A DNA stretch of 42,443 bases, from NCBI GenBank assembly GCA_905235415.1, contig CAJOKX010000014.1, forward strand, positions 1-42,443, written 5' to 3'. The translations under genes and the position numbers were made by a program. Below, one piece after another: positions 8,026-15,957 of this stretch (positions are counted from its first letter, which is position 1; the number at the start of each line of letters is the position of its first letter). Source of the stretch: an uncultured Lachnospiraceae bacterium. Its GTDB lineage: Bacteria > Bacillota > Clostridia > Lachnospirales > Lachnospiraceae. A model generated the notes under the pieces. The model was not told where the DNA came from. It was given only the letters and a program-made list of their open reading frames with translations, and ran no database searches.

Positions 8026-10659
8026 ATGGCAACAAAGTATGTTTACATGTTCACAGAAGGAAATGCGGGCATGAGAAACCTTCTCGGCGGCAAGGGCGCC
8101 GGTCTTGCAGAGATGACAGGACTCGGACTTCCGGTTCCGCAGGGGTTCACGATTACGACAGAAGCTTGCACCAAGTATTATGAGGACGGCCGCCGGATCA
8201 ATGACGAGATCATGGAGCAGATCCAGGATGGCATCGACAAGATGGAGCAGATTACCGGCAAGAAGTTCGGAGACCGTGAGAATCCGCTGCTTGTCTCGGT
8301 CCGTTCCGGTGCGCGCGCTTCCATGCCCGGTATGATGGACACCATCCTGAATCTGGGACTGAATGAAGATGTTGTCAATACGCTGGCTGAAAAGAGCGGC
8401 AATCCCCGCTGGGCGTGGGACTGCTACAGAAGATTTATCCAGATGTTCTCTGACGTCGTCATGGAAGTCGGCAAGAAGTATTTTGAAGAGCTGATCGACC
8501 AGATGAAGGCCAGAAAGGGCGTCACCCAGGACATCGAACTGGACGCCGACGACCTGAAGACGCTCGCGAACCAGTTTAAGGATGAGTACAGGGCCAAGCT
8601 CGGAAGAGATTTCCCGGATGACCCGAAGGAGCAGCTGGTGGAGGCCATCAAGGCCGTGTTCCGTTCCTGGGACAACCCGCGTGCCAATGTATACCGCCGC
8701 GATAACGATATCCCGTATTCCTGGGGCACCGCTGTCAATGTCCAGATGATGGCGTTCGGCAACATGGGCGAAACCTCCGGCACAGGCGTTGCATTTACCA
8801 GAGACCCGGCGACCGGCGAGAAGCACCTGATGGGTGAGTTCCTGCTGAACGCGCAGGGCGAGGACGTCGTTGCGGGTATCCGCACCCCGAACAAGATTGA
8901 CCAGCTCAAGGATATGATGCCTGAGGTGTACGATCAGTTCACTTCAATCTGCAAGATTCTGGAAGATCATTACAGAGACATGCAGGATATGGAGTTTACC
9001 ATTGAAGACAAGCATCTGTACATGCTGCAGACCCGTAACGGCAAGCGTACCGCGAAGGCCGCGCTCAAGATCGCGTGCGACTTGGTGGACGAGGGCATGA
9101 TTGACGAGAAGCAGGCTGTCCTGATGATTGATCCGAGAAACCTGGATACGCTGCTGCATCCGCAGTTTGACCCGGCCTACCTGGTACGGGCGATTCCGAT
9201 CGCGCACGGCCTTCCGGCATCTCCGGGCGCTGCGTGCGGACAGGTTGTCTTCACGGCCGAGGATGCGACCAGATGGAAGGCAAAGGGCAAGAAGGTTGTC
9301 CTGGTCCGTCTGGAGACCAGCCCGGAGGATATCGAGGGCATGAAGAGCGCACAGGGAATCATTACGGTCCGCGGCGGCATGACCAGCCATGCGGCGGTGG
9401 TTGCCAGAGGCATGGGCGCGTGCTGCGTTTCCGGCGTTTCCGAGATCACGATGGATGAGGCGAACAAGTGCTTCACGATCGCGGGAAAGACCTTCCATGA
9501 AGGCGACTGGATCTCCGCAGACGGCTCCACCGGCAATCTGTATGACGGCGTGATCCCGACGGTTGATGCGCAGATCGCAGGCGAGTTCGGCCGCATCATG
9601 GGATGGGCCGACAAGTACCGCAGACTGAAGGTCCGCACCAACGCGGATACCCCTGCGGACGCGAAGAGAGCGCATGATCTCGGTGCAGAGGGCATCGGCC
9701 TGTGCAGAACCGAGCATATGTTCTTCGAGAAGGACAGAATCGAAGCATTCCGTGAGATGATCATCTCCGACACAGTGGAGGAGAGAGAGGAAGCGCTCGA
9801 GAAGATCCTTCCGGTACAGCAGAATGACTTTGAGAAGCTCTACGAAGCGCTTGAGGGTGCGCCGGTCACGATCCGTTTCCTGGATCCGCCGCTGCATGAG
9901 TTCGTTCCGACAGAGGAAGAGGACATCGTCAAGCTCGCCGAGGCCAAGCATAAGAGCGTCAACGCCATCAAGACAATCATCAACTCGCTCCATGAGTTCA
10001 ACCCGATGATGGGACACCGCGGCGTCCGTCTGGACATCACCTATCCGGAGATCTCCAAGATGCAGACGCTGGCCGTGATCCGCGCAGCGATCAATGTACA
10101 GAAGCGGCATCCGGAGTGGAAGATCAAGCCGGAGATCATGATCCCGCTGGTAGGCGACAACAAGGAGTTCCAGTATGTCCGCAAGACCGTCATTGAGACA
10201 GCCGATGCGGAGATCAAGAAGATGGGTTCTGATATGACCTATGAGGTCGGAACCATGATCGAGATCCCGAGAGCGGCCTTGACGGCGGATGAGATTGCAA
10301 AGGATGCGGACTTCTTCTGCTTCGGCACCAATGACCTGACGCAGATGACCTACGGCTTCTCCCGTGACGATGCGGGCAAGTTCCTCCAGGCATACTATGA
10401 CGCCAAGATCTTCGAGAATGACCCGTTTGCGAAGCTCGACCAGAGCGGCGTCGGAAAGCTCATGGAGATGGCGATCAAGCTTGGGAAAGACGTCAATCCG
10501 AAGCTGCACATCGGCATCTGCGGAGAGCATGGCGGAGATCCGACCTCGGTGGAATTCTGTGATTCCATCGGCCTGGATTATGTATCCTGCTCACCGTTCC
10601 GCGTACCGATCGCGAGACTCGCTGCGGCGCAGGCTTCCATCAAGAATGAAACGGCCTGA
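8026..10659 (+). CDS. ppdK: Pyruvate, phosphate dikinase
   Basis: 877 residues, about the length of the characterised Clostridium symbiosum enzyme (874). It reversibly interconverts pyruvate, ATP and Pi with phosphoenolpyruvate, AMP and PPi. The N-terminal ATP-grasp domain begins GGKGAGLAEM. The phosphohistidine domain has GGMTSHAAVVARGMG with the catalytic His at residue 455. The C-terminal TIM barrel carries GICGEHGG with the catalytic Cys at residue 832. All key residues are present. In anaerobic clostridia it can act as a PPi-dependent replacement for pyruvate kinase. It is monocistronic behind a strong promoter; an HPr-like gene follows 164 bp later. Confidence 0.98.
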   Translation: MATKYVYMFTEGNAGMRNLLGGKGAGLAEMTGLGLPVPQGFTITTEACTKYYEDGRRINDEIMEQIQDGIDKMEQITGKKFGDRENPLLVSVRSGARASMPGMMDTILNLGLNEDVVNTLAEKSGNPRWAWDCYRRFIQMFSDVVMEVGKKYFEELIDQMKARKGVTQDIELDADDLKTLANQFKDEYRAKLGRDFPDDPKEQLVEAIKAVFRSWDNPRANVYRRDNDIPYSWGTAVNVQMMAFGNMGETSGTGVAFTRDPATGEKHLMGEFLLNAQGEDVVAGIRTPNKIDQLKDMMPEVYDQFTSICKILEDHYRDMQDMEFTIEDKHLYMLQTRNGKRTAKAALKIACDLVDEGMIDEKQAVLMIDPRNLDTLLHPQFDPAYLVRAIPIAHGLPASPGAACGQVVFTAEDATRWKAKGKKVVLVRLETSPEDIEGMKSAQGIITVRGGMTSHAAVVARGMGACCVSGVSEITMDEANKCFTIAGKTFHEGDWISADGSTGNLYDGVIPTVDAQIAGEFGRIMGWADKYRRLKVRTNADTPADAKRAHDLGAEGIGLCRTEHMFFEKDRIEAFREMIISDTVEEREEALEKILPVQQNDFEKLYEALEGAPVTIRFLDPPLHEFVPTEEEDIVKLAEAKHKSVNAIKTIINSLHEFNPMMGHRGVRLDITYPEISKMQTLAVIRAAINVQKRHPEWKIKPEIMIPLVGDNKEFQYVRKTVIETADAEIKKMGSDMTYEVGTMIEIPRAALTADEIAKDADFFCFGTNDLTQMTYGFSRDDAGKFLQAYYDAKIFENDPFAKLDQSGVGKLMEMAIKLGKDVNPKLHIGICGEHGGDPTSVEFCDSIGLDYVSCSPFRVPIARLAAAQASIKNETA

Positions 10660-10728
10660 GAGAGCGTTGTTGTTCATATTGTTCATAGAACCTTGGCTGC
10701 AGACCGACATTCTCCATGAGAGTCACAA

Positions 10729-10757
10729 TTGACGCGTTGTATCCTGTATGGTAGTAT
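10729..10757 (+). promoter_or_regulatory. Candidate promoter for the HPr-like gene
   Basis: TTGACG (10729-10734), 17-bp spacer, TAGTAT (10752-10757). A small hairpin ACTCC-ACGA-GGAGT follows in the leader at about 10784-10797. No terminator is visible between ppdK and this site, so readthrough from ppdK is also possible. Confidence 0.45.
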
Positions 10758-10823
10758 GACGAAGAGTTGATTTTTGTGTATACTCCACGAGGAGTTTGTG
10801 GTGGGTTATCCAGGAGGGTCTGT

Positions 10824-11069
10824 ATGGTCAGCCAGAGTATCAGCAGCGCGAAACAGCAGGATATCGGGGAACTGATTCCGCATATTGTCCAGACGGCATG
10901 CGCGTATAAGAGCGTGATCACATTTGAAGTGAACAACAAGAGTGTGAATGCAAAGAGTATCATGGGCGTCATGGCGCTTGCGAGCCAGAACGCGCCGACG
11001 ATCTGCGTTCGTGCCGAAGGCGCTGACGAAGAGGACGCGGTGAAGGCGATCGCGGCACTGCTGGGATAA
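10824..11069 (+). CDS. HPr-family protein lacking the phosphorylatable histidine (Crh-like)
   Basis: 81 residues from ATG 10824, with AGGAGG at 10812-10817. The sequence VQTACAY...VNAKSIMGVMALAS aligns well with HPr, including the KSIMG regulatory-serine site (Ser46 equivalent) and the C-terminal helix GADEEDAVKAIAALLG. The active-site motif GIHARP is absent: counting back from the conserved VQTA, the His15 position is Ile and the Arg17 position is Glu. By family knowledge it cannot carry phosphate from Enzyme I, but HPr kinase could still phosphorylate the serine, as with Bacillus Crh. It sits directly after ppdK and ends at a strong terminator. A regulatory role is inference. Confidence 0.85.
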   Translation: MVSQSISSAKQQDIGELIPHIVQTACAYKSVITFEVNNKSVNAKSIMGVMALASQNAPTICVRAEGADEEDAVKAIAALLG

Positions 11070-11086
11070 TACAGGTTTAGAGATGT

Positions 11087-11118
11087 ACGGGTACAGTCTG
11101 CGGGCTGTACCCGTTTTT
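11087..11118 (+). terminator. Intrinsic terminator of the HPr-like gene
   Basis: A perfect 10-bp stem ACGGGTACAG / CTGTACCCGT with an 8-base loop, followed by a T run (11114-11118). Confidence 0.9.
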
Positions 11119-11139
11119 CATGCAGACGGGGAGTCAATC

Positions 11140-11359
11140 GTTACAGTTACAGGCCAGCCTCCGACCTTCTGCATGGAGTTCTGTGGGCACAACTGAAAAC
11201 CATAGGCAGCCGACTAAGCTTTGCGAGTTGCTGCAGACTCGGAAGCGACCACGCTTCTATAGGAGCTGGGAGAGGCTGCAATGCAACCGATGCAAAGCGA
11301 GGGTAGGCAACGTGTTTTCAGTGTGCCCACAAACTCGTTGGCTGGCCTGTAACTGTAAC
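11140..11359. mobile_element. Complete MITE-like element, 220 bp, with TIRs and target duplication
   Basis: Perfect 20-bp terminal inverted repeats GTTACAGTTACAGGCCAGCC (11140-11159) and its reverse complement (11340-11359). They are flanked by an exact 8-bp direct repeat AGTCAATC (11132-11139 and 11360-11367), the expected target-site duplication. Nested inside is a second near-perfect inverted repeat (TGTGGGCACAACTGAAAAC against its complement near 11311-11332). A small hairpin GAAGCG-ACCA-CGCTTC lies near the middle, so a transcript would fold into one long rod. No transposase is encoded; the reading frame through it (11120-11386) is judged spurious. Partial copies occur at both window ends. 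Confidence 0.88.
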
Positions 11360-11389
11360 AGTCAATCCCCGAGAGTGCAAACTTAGTGC

Positions 11390-11418
11390 TTGACAATAAA
11401 AACAAGTTGCAGTAATAT
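11390..11418 (+). promoter_or_regulatory. Promoter of tRNA-Arg
   Basis: Consensus TTGACA (11390-11395), 17-bp spacer, TAATAT (11413-11418). It begins 30 bp after the MITE-like element ends, so the insertion sits just upstream of the -35 box. Confidence 0.8.
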
Positions 11419-11437
11419 AGCAACGTTCTGAACATGT

Positions 11438-11511
11438 GTGTGCGTAGCTCAGCTGGATAGAGCGTCTGGCTACGGACCAGAAGGTCGCGAGTTCGAATCT
11501 TGTCGCGCACG
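11438..11511 (+). tRNA. tRNA-Arg (anticodon ACG)
   Basis: The 74-nt cloverleaf can be drawn by eye. Acceptor stem GTGTGCG (11438-11444) pairs with CGCGCAC (11504-11510) with one G-U pair, and the discriminator is G. The D arm starts TAGCTCAGCTGGATAGAGC. The anticodon stem is TCTGG/CCAGA with loop CTACGGA, giving anticodon ACG at 11472-11474. The T arm has the TTCGAAT loop. CCA is not encoded. It has its own promoter and terminator. The ACG wobble A is normally deaminated to inosine to read CGU, CGC and CGA codons. Confidence 0.96.
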
Positions 11512-11515
11512 CGTG

Positions 11516-11554
11516 AAGTCCTTGTTTCCCGGCCGGGAGACAAGGACTTTTTTT
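11516..11554 (+). terminator. Intrinsic terminator of tRNA-Arg
   Basis: A 15-bp stem starting AAGTCCTTG and returning as CAAGGACTT, with loop GGCC and a run of seven T (11548-11554). Confidence 0.95.
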
Positions 11555-11614
11555 GATTCAGGGCGGACCTGACAGGTGGAATTCGTCCGCGCGCACGGCT
11601 ATACTGTAAAAAGA

Positions 11615-11673
11615 CGGTGCCAGCGCACCGGGCGCGGCGCGGCAAGAGGGCCGGGGCGTTCTTGAATGAAATG
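11615..11673. repeat. 59-bp GC-rich repeat, copy A
   Basis: Aligns without gaps to 39299-39357, with about 9 mismatches in 59 positions. Both begin CGGTGCCAGCGCA and contain CGCGGCGCGG and GGCGTTC. It includes a hairpin GGTGC-CAGC-GCACC. Copy A lies between a possible TATACT (11600-11605) and the channel start codon, ending just before the ribosome binding site. The role is unknown: either an interspersed repeat or a structured leader. Confidence 0.7.
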
Positions 11674-11684
11674 AGGAAAGACGC

Positions 11685-12944
11685 ATGCAGAATACGCAGC
11701 AGCAAATGAAAAAGGTTCCGGCCAGGCGGCGGATCTTTGAGATCATCCAGATTGCAGGCGGCAAGGATCTGGCAAGCCGTGCCTTTGACCTTGCGATTAT
11801 CAGCCTGATTATTCTCTCGATTGTCGTGACGACGCTGGATACATTTACACTCAGGCCAGGCGCCCAGACTGCGGTTGATATCCTGGATGCAGTGTGCATG
11901 ATCCTGTTTACGGTGGAGTACCTGCTGCGTCTGTGGACGGCGGATCTGCTGTTTCCGGAGAAAGAGCATCCTTATCTGGGCTATGTGTTTTCTTGGTCTG
12001 CCATCATCGATCTGCTCTCGTTCCTTCCGTTCTATCTGGAGGGCATCGTGCCTCCCGGAATGGTCGTATTCAGGCTGATCAGGGTCGTCAGGATCCTCCG
12101 GCTGTTCAGGATCAATTATTACTCGGATCCGCTGACGGTCATCACGTCGGTCCTGAAGAGGAAGGCGTCGCAGATCCTGGCTTCCCTGTTTCTGGTCTTT
12201 ATGCTGATGCTGGCGGCCTCCCTGCTGATGTACTACGCGGAGCATGAGGCCCAGCCGGAAGTCTTTTCCAATGGATTCTCCGGCCTGTGGTGGGCGGTTT
12301 CCACCCTGTCGACGATCGGGTACGGGGATATCTATCCGGTGACATTCCTCGGTAAAGCGCTGGCGATTATCATCAGTCTTCTGGGAATGGGCGTGGTCGC
12401 GATCCCGACCGGTATTATTACGGCGGGCTTTATGGAAGTTGCCGGGGAGGGATCCCCGAAGGAAGTGAGCGAGTCGGCGGGAACGGGGCTCAGGATCCTG
12501 GATATCACAGGATGTGGGACGCATGTGAAAGCGCCCGCAGAATATGTGAGATGCGGCAATACGGTGGAGCAGCTTTCCCTGGACCGTCTGGTCGGCAGGT
12601 GCGTGGTGACGACACAAAAGGGCGTCCTCTCCCCGCAGCAGATCAGCGATATCATCAGTACCTCCTCCGGACAGGCAGAGAAGCGGATCCTTCTGCGCGG
12701 TGAATGCACGCTCAGCGCCGGTACGGCCACCTACATGTGTGAAATGGGCCTTATGGCTGTCGGGCTGCAGGGGGATGGGATCGAAGACGGAGATGCATGC
12801 AGGATCCTCGCCTCGCACGGGATCCCGGTTCTGGCGGGACTTGACCTTAACGCGGTTGAAGACGGTGAATATCTTCTCAGCGCCGCACCGGTCAGGATGA
12901 ACGGAAAAGGAAGCGCTCCCTGCAGGGCTGTGCTGATGGGGTAG
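11685..12944 (+). CDS. Voltage-gated potassium channel fused to a degenerate cyclase-like domain
   Basis: 419 residues. Residues 1 to about 250 form a six-segment voltage-gated channel. The S4-like helix RLIRVVRILRLFR has arginine every third position, and the pore helix is followed by the K+ filter TIGYGD (residues 210-215). Residues from about 268 to 419 resemble the cyclase/arylformamidase family (PF04199), e.g. GNTVEQLSLDRLVGRCVV, KRILLRG, PVLAGLDL and a C-terminal APCRAVLMG. The family metal motif HxGTHxDxPxH reads GCGTHVKAPAE. Only one ligand histidine (His280) survives, and the later glutamate is Ala in PVLAGLDL, so catalysis is unlikely. The domain may act as a cytoplasmic ligand sensor; that is inference. 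GAGGAAAG precedes ATG 11685. Confidence 0.88.
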   Translation: MQNTQQQMKKVPARRRIFEIIQIAGGKDLASRAFDLAIISLIILSIVVTTLDTFTLRPGAQTAVDILDAVCMILFTVEYLLRLWTADLLFPEKEHPYLGYVFSWSAIIDLLSFLPFYLEGIVPPGMVVFRLIRVVRILRLFRINYYSDPLTVITSVLKRKASQILASLFLVFMLMLAASLLMYYAEHEAQPEVFSNGFSGLWWAVSTLSTIGYGDIYPVTFLGKALAIIISLLGMGVVAIPTGIITAGFMEVAGEGSPKEVSESAGTGLRILDITGCGTHVKAPAEYVRCGNTVEQLSLDRLVGRCVVTTQKGVLSPQQISDIISTSSGQAEKRILLRGECTLSAGTATYMCEMGLMAVGLQGDGIEDGDACRILASHGIPVLAGLDLNAVEDGEYLLSAAPVRMNGKGSAPCRAVLMG

Positions 12945-12946
12945 TC

Positions 12947-12975
12947 TTGCCTGAATTTCTGCAAAATGCTATACT
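12947..12975 (+). promoter_or_regulatory. Promoter for apt
   Basis: TTGCCT (12947-12952), 17-bp spacer, TATACT (12970-12975), immediately after the channel stop codon. Confidence 0.6.
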
Positions 12976-13062
12976 GTTTTTTGTATGTTTCATATCAGGA
13001 AGTCGCCTGGAGGGGGATTGCCTGGGCAGGCGCAGGAGAAGGACGCAGGAGGTGTTCTGTCT

Positions 13063-13590
13063 ATGAAAACGGTTGCTGATTATGTGAGAACCATTCCGGA
13101 TTTCCCGGAACCGGGCGTGATGTTTCGTGATGTGACGACTGTGATTCAGGATGCGGACGGTCTGCAGCTTGCAATCGATGAGATGGTGAAGCTGTGCGGC
13201 GATCCGGATGAGATCGACGCGATTGTCGGACTGGAGTCGAGAGGATTCATTTTCGGCATGCCGATTGCGTACAATCTGCACAAGCCGTTTATCCTGGTCC
13301 GCAAGAAGGGCAAGCTTCCCTGCGAGACGATCGAGCAGACCTATGACCTGGAGTACGGCAGCGCTACGATCGAGATGCACAAGGATGCGATCAAGCCGGG
13401 ACAGAAGGTGGTCGTGGTGGATGACCTGATTGCGACCGGCGGAACCATTTCAGCTGCGATCCGGCTGGTGGAGAGACTGGGCGGCGAAGTGAAAAAGTGC
13501 GTGTTCCTGATGGAACTTGCAGGACTGAACGGCAGGGAGAAACTGAAGGGATATGACGTTGAGGCAGTTGTATCCTACGAGGGAAAATAA
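13063..13590 (+). CDS. apt: Adenine phosphoribosyltransferase
   Basis: 175 residues, the usual length, starting at ATG 13063 with AGGAGG at 13047-13052; an upstream in-frame start at 12985 would add an unconserved extension. The PRPP-binding loop VVVVDDLIATGGTI and the N-terminal block IPDFPEPGVMFRDVTT are diagnostic. It converts adenine and PRPP to AMP. The relA gene follows 18 bp later, a conserved Firmicutes pairing that links purine salvage to (p)ppGpp metabolism. Confidence 0.97.
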   Translation: MKTVADYVRTIPDFPEPGVMFRDVTTVIQDADGLQLAIDEMVKLCGDPDEIDAIVGLESRGFIFGMPIAYNLHKPFILVRKKGKLPCETIEQTYDLEYGSATIEMHKDAIKPGQKVVVVDDLIATGGTISAAIRLVERLGGEVKKCVFLMELAGLNGREKLKGYDVEAVVSYEGK

Positions 13591-13608
13591 CCGTTTCCGG
13601 GGTTTTGT

Positions 13609-15954
13609 ATGGCTGACGTGAAGGATCTGGCGGCGGAGAATGCCGTATCCGAACTGAATAGTATCCCGGACCAGGGGAGGAACCTGATCCGGGAAGCGGA
13701 TGCGTCTGCAAGGACGATGGAAGAATTCACCAGTCCGGAGGAGCTCTATGACGAACTGATCAAGAGCATCCGCAAGTATCATCCGTCCGATGACCTCTCC
13801 ATGGTGGAGAAGGCGTACCGGATTGCTTATGATGCCCATAAAGGTCAGATGCGCCGGTCCGGCGAGCCATACATCATTCACCCGCTGTGCGTCGCGATCA
13901 TACTGGCAGACCTGGAACTGGACAAGGAGACGATCGTCGCCGGTCTTCTGCATGACGTCGTTGAAGATACGGTCATGACAGACGAGGAGATCCGGGAAGA
14001 GTTCGGCGACGAGGTCGCGCTTCTGGTGGACGGGGTCACCAAGCTCGGCCAGCTGAGTTATTCTTCGGATAAGCTGGACACACAGGCGGAGAATCTTCGG
14101 AAGATGTTCCTGGCGATGGCGAAGGATATCCGGGTCATCCTGATCAAGCTTGCGGACCGCCTTCACAATATGCGGACGCTTCAGTACATGAAGCCGGAGA
14201 AGCAGAAGGAGAAGGCGAGGGAGACCAGAGAGATCTATGCGCCGATCGCGCAGAGGCTCGGTATCAGCAAGATCAAGGTGGAGCTGGATGATCTGTCGCT
14301 CAAGTACCTGGAACCGGAGGTCTACTATGACCTGGTGGATAAGGTTGCCCTGAAAAAAGGAGAGCGCCAGGCATTTATCGACGACGTGGTCAGCAACATC
14401 GACGCGCATATCAAGGCAGCCGGCATCCGGGCGGAGATCTACGGAAGGGCGAAGCACCTGTTCTCCATCTACAGGAAGATGGTGAACCAGGGCAAGACGA
14501 TCGACCAGATCTACGACCTGTTTGCGGTCCGTATCATTGTGGATACGGTCAAGGACTGCTATGCGGCGCTCGGCGTGATCCACGAACTGTACAAGCCGGT
14601 CCCCGGCAGGTTCAAGGATTACATCGCGATGCCGAAGGAGAATATGTACCAGTCGCTGCATTCGACGCTGATCGGCCCGGGCGGCACCCCGTTCGAGATC
14701 CAGATCCGCACATTTGACATGCACCGCATCGCTGAATACGGTATCGCGGCGCACTGGAAGTATAAGGAAGTTTCCGACGGAAAGAAGGTCAGTTCGAAGA
14801 ACTCCGAGGATGAGAAGCTGGTATGGCTCCGTCAGATCCTGGAGTGGCAGCAGGAGTCGGACAACAAGGAGTTTTTGTCCCTGCTCAAGAGCGACCTGAA
14901 TCTGTTCAATGACAGTGTGTACTGCTTTACGCCGTCCGGAGACGTGAAGACGCTCCCGAACGGATCGACGCCGATCGATTTCGCATACAGCATTCACTCG
15001 GCGGTCGGCAATACGATGGTCGGGGCCAGAGTCAACGGGAAGCTGGTCACCATCGATTACCAGATCCAGAACGGAGACCGGATCGAGATCATCACCAGCG
15101 CCAACTCAAAGGGGCCCAGCGCCGACTGGCTGAAGATCGTACGCAGCACACAGGCGAAAAATAAGATCAACCAGTGGTTCAAGCATGAGCGCAAGGAGGA
15201 CAATATCCTGCGCGGCAAGGAGCTGGTCGCGGCCTTCTGCAAGACCAAGGGCCTCAATGCTTCCGAACTGCTCAAACCCGAATACACGGAGATTGTCACC
15301 AGGAAGTACGGATTCCGCGACTGGGACAGCATCCTGGCTGCGATCGGACACGGCGGACTCAAGGAAGGGCAGATCGTCAATAAGCTGCAGGAAGCGTATG
15401 AAAAGGATCACGCATCTTCCCTGACCGACGATGATATCCTGAAGGAGTCACAGGGAAAGCAGCGCGAGAAGTCGACGTACTCCAGGTCCGGGGTTATCGT
15501 CAAGGGAATCGACAATGTGTCGGTCAGGCTCTCGAAGTGCTGCAGCCCGGTACCGGGCGACGAGATTGTCGGATTTATTACCCGGGGAAGGGGCGTTTCG
15601 GTGCATCGGACCGACTGCGTCAATGTCGTCAATATGCCGCCGGATGAACGCTCGCGCCTGATCGAGGTTGAGTGGGCGCAGAATGCGCTGGAGAACACGG
15701 GGAAACAGCCCAAGCTGTATCTGGCGGAGATTAAGATCTACGCGCACAACCGGACAGGCCTTCTGGTGGATATCACAAAGATCCTGACAGAGAGGCATAT
15801 CGACGTCATCTCCGTCTCATCGCGCATCACGCGGCAGGATACCGCGACGATTACATATGAATTTCACGTTCCCGGCAGAGAGGAACTCGGCGAGCTGATC
15901 GCAAAGATCCGGCAGGTGGAGAGCGTGATCGACGTTCAGAGAACGACAGGGTAA
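13609..15954 (+). CDS. relA: Bifunctional (p)ppGpp synthetase/hydrolase (RelA/SpoT, Rel)
   Basis: 781 residues. The HD hydrolase domain has HPLCVAIILADLELD and the HDVVEDT motif (His near residue 115). The synthetase domain has GRAKHLFSIYRKM near residue 279 and YQSLHSTLIGPGG. A TGS domain begins VYCFTPSGDVKTLPNG near residue 438. A C-terminal ACT domain (GLLVDITKILTERHIDVISV) starts near residue 704. The intact HDxxED motif indicates both hydrolysis and synthesis of (p)ppGpp, as in other Firmicutes Rel proteins. The N-terminus is about 40 residues longer than typical, and no obvious internal start has a better ribosome binding site. The MBL hydrolase starts 4 bp after its stop. Confidence 0.97.
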   Translation: MADVKDLAAENAVSELNSIPDQGRNLIREADASARTMEEFTSPEELYDELIKSIRKYHPSDDLSMVEKAYRIAYDAHKGQMRRSGEPYIIHPLCVAIILADLELDKETIVAGLLHDVVEDTVMTDEEIREEFGDEVALLVDGVTKLGQLSYSSDKLDTQAENLRKMFLAMAKDIRVILIKLADRLHNMRTLQYMKPEKQKEKARETREIYAPIAQRLGISKIKVELDDLSLKYLEPEVYYDLVDKVALKKGERQAFIDDVVSNIDAHIKAAGIRAEIYGRAKHLFSIYRKMVNQGKTIDQIYDLFAVRIIVDTVKDCYAALGVIHELYKPVPGRFKDYIAMPKENMYQSLHSTLIGPGGTPFEIQIRTFDMHRIAEYGIAAHWKYKEVSDGKKVSSKNSEDEKLVWLRQILEWQQESDNKEFLSLLKSDLNLFNDSVYCFTPSGDVKTLPNGSTPIDFAYSIHSAVGNTMVGARVNGKLVTIDYQIQNGDRIEIITSANSKGPSADWLKIVRSTQAKNKINQWFKHERKEDNILRGKELVAAFCKTKGLNASELLKPEYTEIVTRKYGFRDWDSILAAIGHGGLKEGQIVNKLQEAYEKDHASSLTDDDILKESQGKQREKSTYSRSGVIVKGIDNVSVRLSKCCSPVPGDEIVGFITRGRGVSVHRTDCVNVVNMPPDERSRLIEVEWAQNALENTGKQPKLYLAEIKIYAHNRTGLLVDITKILTERHIDVISVSSRITRQDTATITYEFHVPGREELGELIAKIRQVESVIDVQRTTG

Positions 15955-15957
15955 GGT

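Noticed and set aside
8944-10530. 528-residue open frame on the minus strand inside ppdK
   Set aside because: It is fully antisense to a gene with intact catalytic motifs and has no ribosome binding site or recognisable domain. Similar shadows lie opposite relA, aspS, pgk and the M16C gene.
11120-11386. 88-residue open frame over the MITE-like element (a similar one at 42194-42376)
   Set aside because: The frame is a by-product of the repeat sequence. It ends in different flanking DNA in each copy and has no ribosome binding site, so it is not a gene.
11577-11605. Promoter for the channel gene with TATACT at 11600-11605
   Set aside because: The -10 is good but the best -35 (TGGAAT) matches only half the consensus, so it was not listed as a feature.
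11214-12818. 534-residue open frame on the minus strand
   Set aside because: It crosses the MITE-like element, a tRNA gene and a terminator, and is antisense to the channel gene.
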